From Corallochytrium limacisporum (Eukaryota > Opisthokonta), in the NCBI GenBank assembly GCA_002811645.1, contig PDIP01000149.1:1-64000 (forward strand): DNA of 64,000 nt, given 5' to 3'. Both the position numbers and the translations under genes were made by a program. Positions within the stretch are counted from its first letter, which is position 1, and each line of letters begins with the position of its first letter. The notes under the pieces were generated by a model, which saw only the letters and a program-made list of their open reading frames with translations, made no database searches and was not told where the DNA came from. Positions 10,483-21,482 of this stretch are shown piece after piece.

Positions 10483-11604
10483 ATGAGTTCACAAATCACA
10501 GACAACTCAATGGCCCTTGGTCAAAACGCCCGGCAGCAGGTGCACCATGCCACTGAGGCGGCGGAAAAAATTGTGGCGCTGACTCCGGTCCAACAAATGA
10601 TTAGCAGCTGTTCAGGGGCATTCCTCACTAGCATGTTGATGACACCTTTTGACGTCGTCAAGACAAGGCTTCAGGCTCAGGAGCATTCCATCACAGCCTC
10701 CATTGCAGGAGAAGATTGCAAGTATGTAGTTTTTCGAAATGGTCTCATGGAACAGTACGTAGAACGCTGTACTGTCTGCGGAAATACGCCGGGGTCGACA
10801 ACATTGGAGGCATGTGCAGCAAGGCCTGTGCGGTTGAACGGTACATGGGACGCTATGGTCAAGATCAGCGAATCGGAAGGTATCACCGCACTATGGCGTG
10901 GTTTACCCCCTACCCTGGTCATGGCTGTACCTGCGACCGTCATTTATTTTACGGGATATGAACAATTGAAAGCACTATACGAGCGCAGGAGTGTAAGCCA
11001 AAGTTACGCACCCCTCCTCGCCGGAGCCAGTGCCCGTGTCTTTAGCGCAACCTTCGTGAGCCCTCTGGAGCTGATTCGCACGAAAATGCAAGCCGCTAGG
11101 AACCATGGTTTCCGCAAGGTCTTCACTATTGTGAAACAACAGGCGCACGACGCCGGAATAACCTCACTGTGGCGAGGCTTGACGCCGACACTGCTGCGCG
11201 ACGTCCCGTTCAGTGCAATGTACTTTTCCGGTTACGAGTATCTGAAGCCACGTTTCCGATCATCACTGCAGCAGCGATTTGGTGGAGATCATCTGTTCCT
11301 TAGCGCCTTCCTGTCTGGTGCAACGTCGGGTGCCTTCAGTGCGTTTGTGACCACACCGTTCGACGTGATCAAGACCAAGATGCAAGCCGACCAGATAACT
11401 GGACCCTACGAGCCCAACGCACGCATCAAGCCGGCAATGGAGGTTACTCGGGATATTTACCGCCACCAGGGCATCCGTGGATTCTTTGTCGGACTCTCAC
11501 CACGCCTGGCAAAAGTTGCGCCGGCTTGTGCCATCATGATTAGCTCCTACGAGACAACCAAGAAGATCTTCCGCGACTACAATCATCAGGAAGCCATCGC
11601 GTAG
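10483..11604 (+). CDS. SLC25A39/40: mitochondrial carrier, SLC25A39/SLC25A40 (Mtm1) type
   Basis: 373 residues; the ATG at 10483 is the first in frame and gives family length. Three carrier repeats carry the PxDxxK-type signatures: TPFDVVKTR (54-62), SPLELIRTK in the middle repeat, and TPFDVIKTK in the third. The long matrix loop after the first helix contains four cysteines (79, 96, 99, 111), followed by WDAMVKI...LWRGLPPTLVMAVPAT, as in animal SLC25A39/40. In that family the protein imports glutathione into the mitochondrial matrix, and the loop cysteines are reported to sense glutathione or bind an iron-sulfur cluster to control stability. Location is the inner mitochondrial membrane. An AATAAA lies at 11781, a plausible polyadenylation signal. 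Family assignment is very secure; the exact substrate follows from homology. Confidence 0.95.
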   Translation: MSSQITDNSMALGQNARQQVHHATEAAEKIVALTPVQQMISSCSGAFLTSMLMTPFDVVKTRLQAQEHSITASIAGEDCKYVVFRNGLMEQYVERCTVCGNTPGSTTLEACAARPVRLNGTWDAMVKISESEGITALWRGLPPTLVMAVPATVIYFTGYEQLKALYERRSVSQSYAPLLAGASARVFSATFVSPLELIRTKMQAARNHGFRKVFTIVKQQAHDAGITSLWRGLTPTLLRDVPFSAMYFSGYEYLKPRFRSSLQQRFGGDHLFLSAFLSGATSGAFSAFVTTPFDVIKTKMQADQITGPYEPNARIKPAMEVTRDIYRHQGIRGFFVGLSPRLAKVAPACAIMISSYETTKKIFRDYNHQEAIA

Positions 11605-12736
11605 TGCATGGTTCCTGAGTCTAACCAGAGCGCTCTGTAGCATCAAGAGCCTATGCCATTCACCCTTCTGCTTTTGCATCCATCATTCTCTGTTCTAAAT
11701 TTACAACATTTCATCATAACTTCAAAGCATGTACTTCAATCCTCCATACATCATCGTTTATGCGAAGCAGATCCTAGAGCAATAAAATCGCCGTTTGCCC
11801 ATACACAGCTGTTCTTCTTCGTCACAGACTAGATCCCATCCTTTTGCGCTTCTATCCGATGCGCATGACCGTCGTCAAATGGGCATAACCATCGACAAAC
11901 ATCATACCCGTTGGCCCATAGCGGTTCCCGTCACCACAAGGGTTTCCACTAACGAATCCATCCACTATCACCAGGGACCCATCGGAGAGCGAGAAGCGGG
12001 CGGGATTGTCTGGGCACACTACTGCGCGAGGAAAAACTTGTTGGAAAAATCTAGAGCCTCCGCCGCATCATCGATGCAAAATGTAAACCCACCGGAGATA
12101 GTGATACGATGGGAGGGCGAGTTGGGACTCGCCACACTGGCGGCGCGCACAAGCGAGGTCTATTTTCCAATGCTGTTCTCCTGCGCTGGTACCAGTACAT
12201 CACGCGGGGGCAGAAACTTGGAGAAGAGAAGGTCCCCCCCCCCCCAAAGGGAGAAGGGGAAAAGTTCCCCGAACAAAAAATTATCCTCGAGAACATTTCG
12301 CCGCGAACGAACTCACAGTGGAAGCCGGGGGAACGGGTAGTAGAAAGATTCTCTACGAACAAAAGGGAGAAAAATGGCCTGACCCACCCTCCGTCTCTTT
12401 TGCCCGGGGGACAGAGAGGTTGGGTCGGGCGCTGCCGTGTCTCCCCCCGTCGTTGGTCCCGTGGCTGCAGGGCCGAACTGGAGAGACACCTTTGGCCATT
12501 GGAGTTGGTAGATGCGTGTGTAATCGTGCAATATTTTGGCTGTTTGCTTCTTTGCGAATGTGCCTATTGAACTCCAATTATCTCATTTAGATTGATGCGT
12601 AATGAATCATGAAGGTAGATCAAAGGGGAACGCAGGAGAGTAGCGGAACATGCTTTTTCTCGTCACGACAGGTCTTCCATTTGCGGAAATCACTTTGGAA
12701 ATAATCAAGCCCTTGTGCATTCAACTCGTTGTAAAT
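11605..12736. other. spacer between carrier and SelW genes
   Basis: Holds the carrier 3' UTR with AATAAA at 11781-11786 and the upstream region of SelW. A C-run lies at about 12235-12245. No ORF looks like a gene and no dyad motif copy was seen. Confidence 0.5.
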
Positions 12737-13015
12737 ATGAGCACAGTCAAGGTATTTATCAACTATTGTGGCGCGTGAGGCTACTCTGGAAAGGCTGGGG
12801 AAATTCAAATGATGATCGAGAATAAATTTGGACCGGACGACTTTGATTTTGATCTTCGGTCTGACGGGAGGATTGCAACGGGTCGTCTGGAGGTCACCAT
12901 CGACGGCAAGCTGGTGCACTCCAAATCAAGAGGAGATGGTTACGTTAACACTCCGCAAAAAAAGCAAAACATTCTTGATGCTGCCGAAGCAGCCTTGCAA
13001 GGCGCCGGCCTCTAA
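12737..13015 (+). CDS. SELENOW: selenoprotein W (UGA read as selenocysteine)
   Basis: 92 residues if the TGA at 12776-12778 is read as selenocysteine. From the ATG at 12737 the product begins with a beta strand, then the redox motif C11-G-A-U14, then GYSGK. A conventional ORF search starts only after the UGA, at 12809, and misses the active site. Downstream residues match the Rdx/SelW family: TGRLEVTIDGKLVHSK and GDGYV (about 51-72). The protein has a thioredoxin-like fold and a CxxU centre, and in animals is a small cytosolic glutathione-dependent redox protein. Length and frame continuity on both sides of the UGA agree with the family (about 85-95 residues). A SECIS element is required in the 3' UTR; a weak candidate is listed separately. 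A Cys-to-stop mutation is the alternative, but the exact position of the UGA argues for selenocysteine. Confidence 0.9.
12776..12778 (+). other. in-frame UGA predicted to encode selenocysteine
   Basis: Codon 14 of the SelW gene, at the second redox position of the CxxU motif. The frame is open on both sides and the downstream protein is conserved. Confidence 0.85.
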
Positions 13016-13546
13016 AGAATTGAGGCCCGTTTGAGCTGATCAGGGAATAGGGTGATGACGTAGGGATCTATGTGTATCAATCACTGGGAACTGCAGACGA
13101 TGACGAATCCAGCCTTGTAAAACCTTCATTTCACCTGTGTTTGTCACGATGACCTGGCTGTTGTATTCTGACAAGGAAAACAAGCTTAGCAAAGCTTCAG
13201 ATGTGGATCTCATTTAAAGGTATCGAAACGCCAGTGGACAGATTTCTCTCCCCGCCTTTTGCTGCTCCATCGGTGAAGTATTTCTTTATCCCTCGAGGTC
13301 TTGGTGGTTTCCTTTTCTTGAATTGGTATCTTACATTGCACTCTCTTCCCGCTATCGTTAAACGCCGTGTCGCGCACCAAGAATATTGTACATTACATGT
13401 TTCTAAAGTCGCAGAGTGGTTATATCAACATTTCAAAAGACATTCTTCCTTGTGTATGCGAATGTTCTATGCTATATACTTCTATGTAATAATGTTGAAA
13501 CTTATGCTAGAATGAAACACGTGTGTGTTTGCTTTGATTAACAGTT
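13016..13546. other. convergent 3' region (SelW / EamA transporter)
   Basis: Shared 3' side of the rightward SelW gene and the leftward transporter. It should contain the SelW 3' UTR with its SECIS. A 104-codon ORF (13201-13515) has no recognisable features and is not called. The right part is AT-rich. Confidence 0.5.
13098..13173 (+). ncRNA. candidate SECIS element in SelW 3' UTR
   Basis: ATGA at 13100 and TGA at 13169 could form the non-Watson-Crick quartet. GAAT (13105) pairs with ATTC (13165), and CAGCC (13110) pairs with GGCTG (13156). Four unpaired A lie at 13119-13122 on the 5' side of the apical part. The 5' quartet-to-A distance (15) is longer than usual and the basal helix is weak, so this is only a candidate. 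Other ATGA triplets in the UTR, near 13054 and 13149, gave no better fold by eye. Confidence 0.28.
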
Positions 13547-14824
13547 CTAATTGTCCCCATTATTAATCAGGGGCGCATCCTCGTCGTCGCTTTCCCAATC
13601 GTCCCCATCATGTTTTCCTGATGCCTTGGTGGTGGAAGAGGAGGCCAGTCCAACACCTTCGTTGGAAGACCCAGAGGAAGAGCTGTGGCGACCCAGAACT
13701 GGACGGCCTTCTTCGAGCAGGCCCTGCGTCTCGGCCTCCGCCTCAACTGGTCGTGTATCCGGACTGGCGGGCACCTCGGTCGCCTTGCGGGCCATCACTG
13801 TGGAAGCAACGCCGCTCACCACCAGGACTGTACCAACGACGTCCACGTAGGTCAGAGTATAGCCCAGGAACAGGATAGACAGAATCATGCTGGCCAAAAT
13901 CTGCACTGGCCAGAAAGAAGTGACAAAGACTGCAGTGGTACGCTTCGTGGCCCATGTGAGCAGGGTGTAGTTGAGAGCAGAGGTACCAAATCCGCAGTAA
14001 AGTACAGCCCACAGGCCAGTTTCATTGAGGATCCAGTGGCTATCCCATGGAGGGCACCACAGCATTGCAAGTGGAACCAGCATCACGCAACCAAACAGGT
14101 AGATCCACAATGTCACGGCCCGGGCGTTCACGCCCTTCAAGTTCAGCACCTTCTTCAGTTGGACATTGTACAAGGCACCACAGATACCGTTCAAGAGAAG
14201 CCAAAAGTCACCTAGGAGGACCTGCCAGGAAGTCACACCAACGCCACCCTTGCCGGTGGCCATGGGAGCGTCTGTCAAGGTGTCGATGGCAGGCGAGTCA
14301 GGTTCAGTTGACTCTTCACTGCCCGATCCACCGAGAATGATCACACAAGCACCGCCCACGGCCGCGGCAATACCAATCAGGCGCCAGACTCCGGACCTGG
14401 TCTTCACATCCAGCTTGTCCTGACCCAGAATTAATGCAATAATAAAGGTAATGATGGGCAGCATGTTCTTCCACAGAGCCGCAGTCACCGCGCTCGTGTA
14501 CTGCACACCCAGAATTAGCAGAGGCTGCTTCAGGAGCACACCCGTGACTGCAAGGAAGAACATGGAACCAATCACCTTCCCAGTTTTCTCGTGCCCATGA
14601 TTTTCAACGAACTTCGTGCTCAGCCACGGCGGCATAAGCGCATTGCGCTTGAAACCCGTAAAGCCTACCAGGACGAGTGCTCCTAATAATGACCGGTAAA
14701 CGGCAAAGACAATGGGGTCAACTCCAGAGTCTGTTGCTGCCTTGGTGATCACAGCACTGCCTGCGAAAATGCACTGTACCAGGACCAGGACCAGCCCGGT
14801 AATGACGTCAGCCTTGCTAACCAT
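13547..14824 (-). CDS. EamA-like (drug/metabolite superfamily) transporter
   Basis: 425 residues from the ATG at 14824. About ten hydrophobic helices form two EamA halves, the first roughly residues 5-165 and the second roughly 200-345, separated by a polar loop (about 168-198). The pattern resembles the WAT1/UMAMIT and SLC35-related families, which move amino acids, nucleotide sugars or other small metabolites across the plasma, vacuolar or Golgi membrane. The substrate cannot be read from the sequence. The long cytoplasmic C terminus is Ser-rich then acidic, ending in DEDAPLINN, a possible acidic dileucine-type sorting signal. It is convergent with SelW. The membrane-protein family is secure; the subfamily is not. 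Confidence 0.88.
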   Translation of the reverse strand: MVSKADVITGLVLVLVQCIFAGSAVITKAATDSGVDPIVFAVYRSLLGALVLVGFTGFKRNALMPPWLSTKFVENHGHEKTGKVIGSMFFLAVTGVLLKQPLLILGVQYTSAVTAALWKNMLPIITFIIALILGQDKLDVKTRSGVWRLIGIAAAVGGACVIILGGSGSEESTEPDSPAIDTLTDAPMATGKGGVGVTSWQVLLGDFWLLLNGICGALYNVQLKKVLNLKGVNARAVTLWIYLFGCVMLVPLAMLWCPPWDSHWILNETGLWAVLYCGFGTSALNYTLLTWATKRTTAVFVTSFWPVQILASMILSILFLGYTLTYVDVVGTVLVVSGVASTVMARKATEVPASPDTRPVEAEAETQGLLEEGRPVLGRHSSSSGSSNEGVGLASSSTTKASGKHDGDDWESDDEDAPLINNGDN

Positions 14825-15315
14825 TATGTTTTGGTTTCTGTGTTGTAGTTGAGAAGGATTCTATCTGATCCGCTCTCCGTGTTTAGGGGGAACTCTCACT
14901 GCTTGAGAATTTAACTCTCCGTTCTACCCCGAGCACTTGTCCAGCAAAGTTGTTCTGCTAACGACTCCTGCTTGTCTCTCGTATTCTTTGCCTTTCACAC
15001 TGTATGTGAGGTCGCGTTTACAACGTTCGTGACTTTGTCCAGACGACTGATCTGACACTCGCGCTTAAATAGCGTACCCTGTGTGCAACGAAGGTGAAAC
15101 CCTCAGAGTCCATGACACAAACACCCGCAAGAATACATCACCGAAGAGGAAACCATGAGATCGCCCGCAAGATTTGTGCACAGTGCGTGTGCCGCAGCAT
15201 CCCGCGATGTGTGAGAAGCCGTGAACATCTGAGTATGTCTGTATGTATGCGTGTGTATGTGTGTGCGAAGGAAGAAGGGAGAACCCGCACTTCGCCACCA
15301 CTCCTCCCCCCCCCC

Positions 15316-15533
15316 NNNNNNNNNNNNNNNNNNNNNNNNNNNNNNNNNNNNNNNNNNNNNNNNNNNNNNNNNNNNNNNNNNNNNNNNNNNNNNNNNNNNN
15401 NNNNNNNNNNNNNNNNNNNNNNNNNNNNNNNNNNNNNNNNNNNNNNNNNNNNNNNNNNNNNNNNNNNNNNNNNNNNNNNNNNNNNNNNNNNNNNNNNNNN
15501 NNNNNNNNNNNNNNNNNNNNNNNNNNNNNNNNN
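15316..15533. other. assembly gap (218 N)
   Basis: Run of N flanked by C-runs on both sides (10 C before, 7 C after), so the missing sequence is probably a longer C-rich tract. Confidence 0.98.
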
Positions 15534-15735
15534 CCCCCCCAACCCCCGGGCCTTTTCTCCCCTCTCCTCTCTCTTTGGTGTGTGTGTTGGCTACTACCGC
15601 GTTAAGCGGCCCACAACACACCCTCCGCACACACCGCTCCCAAACGGCGGAACATTTTTTTTCGTGCTTTCTCTTTTTTTCTCTTTCTTTCGTTCTTGGT
15701 TCCAAAGTTTTCTCCAAATCTTCCTACATTTTATC

Positions 15736-15750
15736 CATAGTGAATGTACC
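15736..15750 (-). promoter_or_regulatory. GGTAC dyad motif copy (minus)
   Basis: Reads GGTACATTCACTATG on the minus strand. It is 912 bases upstream of the leftward EamA transporter start and in its orientation. Confidence 0.5.
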
Positions 15751-16521
15751 GGTAAAGGGGCTCGTCAGTTTTTTTGCACCGCACCCCCACCAACGCACGC
15801 GATAGGGGACCCGGAGGAAAAATGGATCTGATCCAAACGCTCGGACTCTCGGCCCCCGTTTGCTTCCCCCGCTCACACTTGGACTTTTTCCCTTCCCTAC
15901 CCCCCTCCCCCTTTCCCGTGCAGGCGTTCCTCGTCCTTTCGTTATCTATAGTAATTCTTCTTCTCTTTTTCCTCACGGTATGCCGTCGTGGGCCGCTTTG
16001 GCATCCTTACCTTTCGCACGCTTCGCCCCAGCTTCGCGAGTTTTCTTCTTTTCTTTTTTTTTTACTGTTTGTCCCGTGCGCCTCCGTGCCAAGGTGTCTG
16101 GACTCCCCCCCCCTCTCCCTCCCGACAATGAAAACCTTTGGGCAGGGCCACCAACAGAGATCCAAAGGTTTAAGAAAAACAAATAAAATATCAATGTCCC
16201 AGTCTCACGTCCCTGAATTTAATACGGTAAGAAGTTTCCCTAAGAACATCACACCTGTTCGCGGGATGAAGCTGGGCCCGACCAGGATTTTTATTTTTTT
16301 TTCCAAACCGACGGGGCACCCTTCTGCGGTGGTGGTACGTGACATCACATCAGTCCCAGAGACTCTTGCTCGCCCACGCCGCCCGCCAAATTTATGGCAA
16401 TGCATCTTTCCTGTATACCTCTTAAATTTCTCTTCCCGGATTTATCAATATATAATATATGACAATGTTGTGAAGAAAACTTACACCATGTATCCAATTT
16501 CGCACTGTTGTCGCCACCAAA

Positions 16522-16546
16522 TCACCGCCGCGAGTCGCGGCGGTGA
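16522..16546. repeat. 25-nt palindrome (GC hairpin)
   Basis: TCACCGCCGCGA, one central G, then the exact reverse complement TCGCGGCGGTGA. As RNA or cruciform it would fold with about ten stable pairs. Confidence 0.85.
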
Positions 16547-19438
16547 CGATACTGCCAAGAATTTATTCTCCTAAACGCTTCTACGCGGCGCAGCGGGTCT
16601 GGGCCAATGCAGAAGAAAACGTCGGCCCAAATCGTTAGAAAGGAACGATAAGGAGGCCCGAGCGTTCTGGAACGTTAAGAGGAAATTTCTAAAATTCCAA
16701 GCGGAACAAAAAGTAAAGTGACTTGAGCAAGGAACATGCAAGGAGAGCACATAATGAACCCGCCCAGCAGCAAGGACACGGGTGCTCGGGAAGGGGAAAA
16801 GGGGGTTGGACACGGGAACGGGGCTCCAGAAAGTGAAGGGGGAGGTGGGGGAGGTATATCTTCCCATTTTGGTTTCTTTTGTTGTTTGATCAAAAGGGAA
16901 AAAGGAAAATGGGGATTTGGAGACTGACAGGGCCAACCAACCAAAAAAATGAAAGGAGAAAACTGGAGAATTGATCTCACATCATTGTGGGACGATAACC
17001 TTGGCGGACATGTGTGTGTGTGCGTTGCTGGAGGAAAACCTGTGTTGTGTTTCGTTGTTTTTTTTTATTTTACTTTTTGCTGCGTTCCTATTTTGTATTG
17101 ATAGGAGAAACGGTAGTACCTGGAGATCCTCTCCGCATCAACCGATAGGAAGTGGAAAACCCTCAACAACAACCCACCCCCGTCATTCCTCAACACCACA
17201 AAAACTTTGGATAACAACGAGAACATGAAATTTGCTTGTGTGCAGGAAAAGGGGAAAAATGAAAAGATGGAACCCACAAATTGGCTGATGATACGGCTGA
17301 ACCCCATTTAAGACGGTTTCATCGCTGCTAAAATGTAAAAGGGAAAAAAAAAAGAAAGAAAGAATCAAAAAGGAAAATATATGAGAATTAGACCAAAACA
17401 AAACCGTCTGTGTTTATTTTTACGATTTCTTGAGACGAGTTAAAAAAAACACAGAAAGAATATCTGTGATTTGGAAAATAATCCAATACGTGTGATATAG
17501 GAAAATCCGAGGCTATAGATTTCCGCAGCGAGCCTTATCTCTCACCCACGGCAGCGGAAAAAACCCTCCAGCACTCCTCTTCTTTGATGTCTTATCCATT
17601 GATTTTATATTTAGCCCATCCGCCGTTTGATCATCATCTTCGTTGCGATAAAACCGGGTACCACTCGCATCCGATCTCGGCTCCAACGACAAAGACGGTT
17701 GGGAGGTCCTCAAACAAGAACCGAATGAAAGAAAAATGTAAGAATACAAGATACCCACAAAACTCCGGTACTATCGGTACTGAATAATCCGTAGGTCCGA
17801 CCGTTCGCATGGCCAAATACAGGACCATCGGTCACCCTCTCTCCCTCCCACACCACACCGTCCAACGAAGCAGCACACAACTAAAACGCTTGAAAGACCC
17901 CAATCCATTCGCCCTTTTCTTTTTTTCGAATGTTTGGTTTGTGTTCTCCGGTGTTCCTCCAACTTTCTACTGTTCTGTTCCGTTGCCATTAATCAGCTCC
18001 ATACATTACTCAGGAATTCTTTCCCTACCGGGTTGGAGGATGCAAAATCTATAAGATTTCCAATCTGTCCCATTCTCTTATTTTTTTTTCAAATGGGGAA
18101 GGTGTGGGGCTCACCCATTTTTATTTGTTTCCTATTCTGTCGGTCACGAAAATTAAAATTTCATCCCACAGTGTGACATCCGACTATTTTCCCTCGGTTC
18201 ATTTTATATACATAAATGCCCAGTGGCTAGAGTCGTGAAACCTGGCAGAAAAAGTAGACTATCGGCGTATGACGCGACGTATTGTGAAAACAAGGGCACT
18301 GGACTGAAGAAATTTCTTTCCTTGCTCCTTTCCTTGGCCTGGCTATTGAAACATCGTCACCCAGTCTCTTGGTGATTATTTTCCCCATTCTCTGAGTATG
18401 AGATGTGACTTCCAACATCTGAAGTGGAATAAAATTTTCTTCAGACGGACAAACGCGGCAGAAAGGAAGGAAGGGGGAGGGGGGGCAAGGTTCTGATTTC
18501 TTTTTTTTTTCGCATTGATTCACCGCCACACCAACAAAACGCCTACAGTACGGAACCAAATAAATATATCCGCTTCCTACACATCGCTTATGCGAGCGCA
18601 GCCCAGTATTTCCGTATTGCGTGTGCCTAGGCGCGCGGGCGGACGGCGAGGCAAGAGAGGGACCACGCGGTGCTGGCAGGCCTATAGTGAGCTACCTGAA
18701 AGTGTGTGCAGCAGCCCAGCGAGCGGGTAGAGAAGGGGGAGGGGAATGAAGAACAATCACGTTAGGGTTATTTCCCCATTTATTCAGTATAGGAACCCAA
18801 TATCCCCTGGCCTTCTTTCTTTCCCACTGTTTTCCTTTCTTTCTTTCTTTTTTTCCTTCTACTCCGGACCGCCTTTCCTTTGCGCACTGCGCGCCCTTTG
18901 CTTTGCGGGAGTGTGGTGCAGAGCGCAGCCGAGAGGGCACCGGCGCACTCGAAACACACACAAAGCGCTGGGGGGGGGGGGTTCTTAATGAACTAGAGGG
19001 TGTCCAATTTCTATATAAAATGAACTGGAGAATGGATGGACTCTAGAGAATTGAGCAAGAGAGAGGGGGAAACGGTTTAGGCATTGGAACCAAAGGCGAG
19101 AACTCGGGCCTTGAGGACGAAAGCGCAAGACCGCCCACTTTTCCCCCTTTTTCATTTTCACATACTTTCTGACGTGCTCCACAAAGCTCGCGGAACCGAG
19201 GTGGCGGGTCCAATGGAGCAAGGAGCGGTGGGGCCAGAACCCGGGGAGTGGCCTTTTTTTTGTTACAAATGGGTACGTACGCCCGCTAAAGCATTTTCCC
19301 TCTTTACTTTTTGGTGTCTTTAGGGCTTCGCTTAGTTCCAGGAATTTGGGGGAGGGTTCAAAATTTTGGCAGTGCTGGGAGCGCCACAGCTTACTGCTGA
19401 TGTGCGTACGCGCAGCTTTGATTTGTGCCCGCGGGTGC

Positions 19439-19471
19439 CCGCCGCTCGGCCGCAGGGCGGCCGAGCGGCGG
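19439..19471. repeat. perfect 15-bp inverted repeat, 3-nt loop
   Basis: CCGCCGCTCGGCCGC, loop AGG, then the exact reverse complement. All but two pairs are G-C. There is no T-run after it, so a factor-independent terminator reading is not supported, and none would be expected in a eukaryote. It could be a structured RNA or a DNA cruciform. Confidence 0.9.
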
Positions 19472-21177
19472 CTTGCTGAAGCAGAGACACCACCATCCCA
19501 GTACCAACCTATTGTGGGGCACCATAAGCCATACACCGATGCAAACGGCCATTCCTGGATGGCTGGGCGCATGTTAGATTTTGGAGTTCACTGTCGTACA
19601 GAATGTCTGCGATGACTGGCCCCGCGCGGCATGCAGCAGAGGAAAAATTATGAACACACGATCCTCACCGCCGATCGCTTGGCCAGTGCGAAGAGCATGG
19701 CCAATATCGCCGTGTCAAGATGGCTGTGGGTGTTTGCTATGTGTTTTGTGGAGCGTACCTGTGCACGGCTCAATAATTTCGGGGCGCGATCGCACACAAA
19801 GAAATCGAACCCCATCTTTACGATTTGTGTATAAGAAGATGGGTGCTTCAAGTCTACATCATACGACCAGACTGCTGTGTCACATGCCGCTGTCAACATT
19901 CCGTCTCGCTTGGCGCAGTCGATGAAGAGGTCCTATGGTCTGTTCTATACACGCGCTCAGAATCCCACTACCACTACCAATACCATATCTCCTAATTGGC
20001 ATCCGGCAAAGAATGGTACTGGTGGTGTGGATGGATGCTGATGGCTTCTTCTACCATGGACTCCTCCTGAAGAAAACAAAACAGTCTCACCGCCGCTGCT
20101 GCTACGAGTGTCACCCCCGAGCTTCGAAACGAGTTGGTAACTTCGCCACACGATCATCCGGGTGTTCGCTGCGTCCTCATTGACTCCCGGACGGGCTGGC
20201 TGGCCGCTGGCTGGTAAGGTATGAGAATGATGTGTGCTTCCACAGCGCAAGCACATATCATCGCCCAATAGTAGCATCAACCGCCAACGAAGTCCTCGCA
20301 GCATGCGGATCATGCTGAAAGTGTGGGCGTCTTTGGCGCTGTGTGCACACGTAACAACATGAGCATCATTCTCTGCAAAGCTCACATCTTCCGCGTGTAC
20401 CGAAGAGCTGCTGTAATCGTCCGCACGACGAACGCAGCCACGAGGTACTATTCCATTTCCGTTGTAAGAGATGAATTGGCCATAGATACAACGAAAAGGA
20501 TGCGAGAACAGCATATTTATCTTTACTATGGCTGTCCTGTCGCGATCCTGACCTCCTCCAATGTCTAGGCTTAGCAGCCCGCCAGGCGCTTTTGTCCTCC
20601 CCGCCCCTTCTTCGGCGGATCATCTCCGCCGTTCGTTGAATAGTCTCTGCTCTCCAGCAATCGTGACATATGCGTGCTGAATTGGACCAGAGAACTCCAA
20701 TCGATACTCGTGTCGTCATTCTGTGCCCTGACCTACTTCTGGATGCCCGCATCCGGATGGCGCCGAAAGATTGGTGATGATGCGCACCCGTACGTGAATA
20801 CGCTTCGTTGTTGATTGTGATAATCGTCCGCAGATACTCCGGGCCTTTAAGTACGAATCATATTTTTCGCGCTCAAAATCCCGTGGATTGGGGGGACGTC
20901 ATTGCTGTCCATGGTATTATATAGCTACGTGTATAACCCAATACCAATCAATCAAATCGGCCCCTGGCTTTTTCGGTCAGGTTTGCGCCTTGTGCGGGAC
21001 GAGTCTCGCTGTCCCACACCGGGTTGGCGGTGTTTGATGGTCTCTGTGGCACCTTGCCCACTATTTGACCCGCCCGGTACATTTGCTATGCTGCGCACGG
21101 CAAAGCACCGCACCGGCGGCCAAACCGAGGCAAGGCTACTTTGTTCACCGAAAACGAGGAACACACTGATGCAGGAA

Positions 21178-21198
21178 TTAGGCCCAGGGGGGGCCTAA
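21178..21198. repeat. 8-bp inverted repeat around G-run
   Basis: TTAGGCCC, AGGGG loop, GGGCCTAA. Small and GC-rich; meaning unknown. Confidence 0.6.
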
Positions 21199-21467
21199 GC
21201 GGACGGGCATGCACACACACACACACGCGCACGCAGACTCTGTCCGCTCCGAGGCCGCTCTTTCTCCGGCCGCGCTGCCTTCGCTCTTGGGACTTGCGCG
21301 CTGCGGAAAACCACCTCCCATCACCCCCGGGTGGGGGTGGGGGAGGCCGGTGGCGCCTGGGGCGGCGAAAGCAAGCATTGGTGGGGAGGCACCGGACGAG
21401 GAAAAAATGCAGGAGAAAATGATGGGCCCTTCGCCCCCTGCCCCCCCCCGGGCGGGCCTCTTACCCG

Positions 21468-21482
21468 CGTAGTGAAAGTACC
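21468..21482 (-). promoter_or_regulatory. GGTAC dyad motif copy (TTTCA variant)
   Basis: Reads GGTACTTTCACTACG on the minus strand. It is about 590 bases upstream of the IMPDH start but in the opposite orientation. Confidence 0.4.

Noticed and set aside
12809-13015. Short 68-codon protein starting at 12809
   Set aside because: This is only the part of SelW after the in-frame UGA; the gene starts at 12737.
13201-13515. 104-codon ORF between SelW and the EamA transporter
   Set aside because: Lies in the SelW 3' UTR and is AT-rich with no family-like content.
15094-15831. ORFs spanning the N gap at 15316 (similarly at 32755 and 45342)
   Set aside because: Translation through unknown bases is meaningless and the flanks are homopolymer-rich.
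19957-20514. 185-codon minus-strand ORF
   Set aside because: No domain-like pattern, uneven composition and no start context; likely a chance open frame in GC-balanced DNA.
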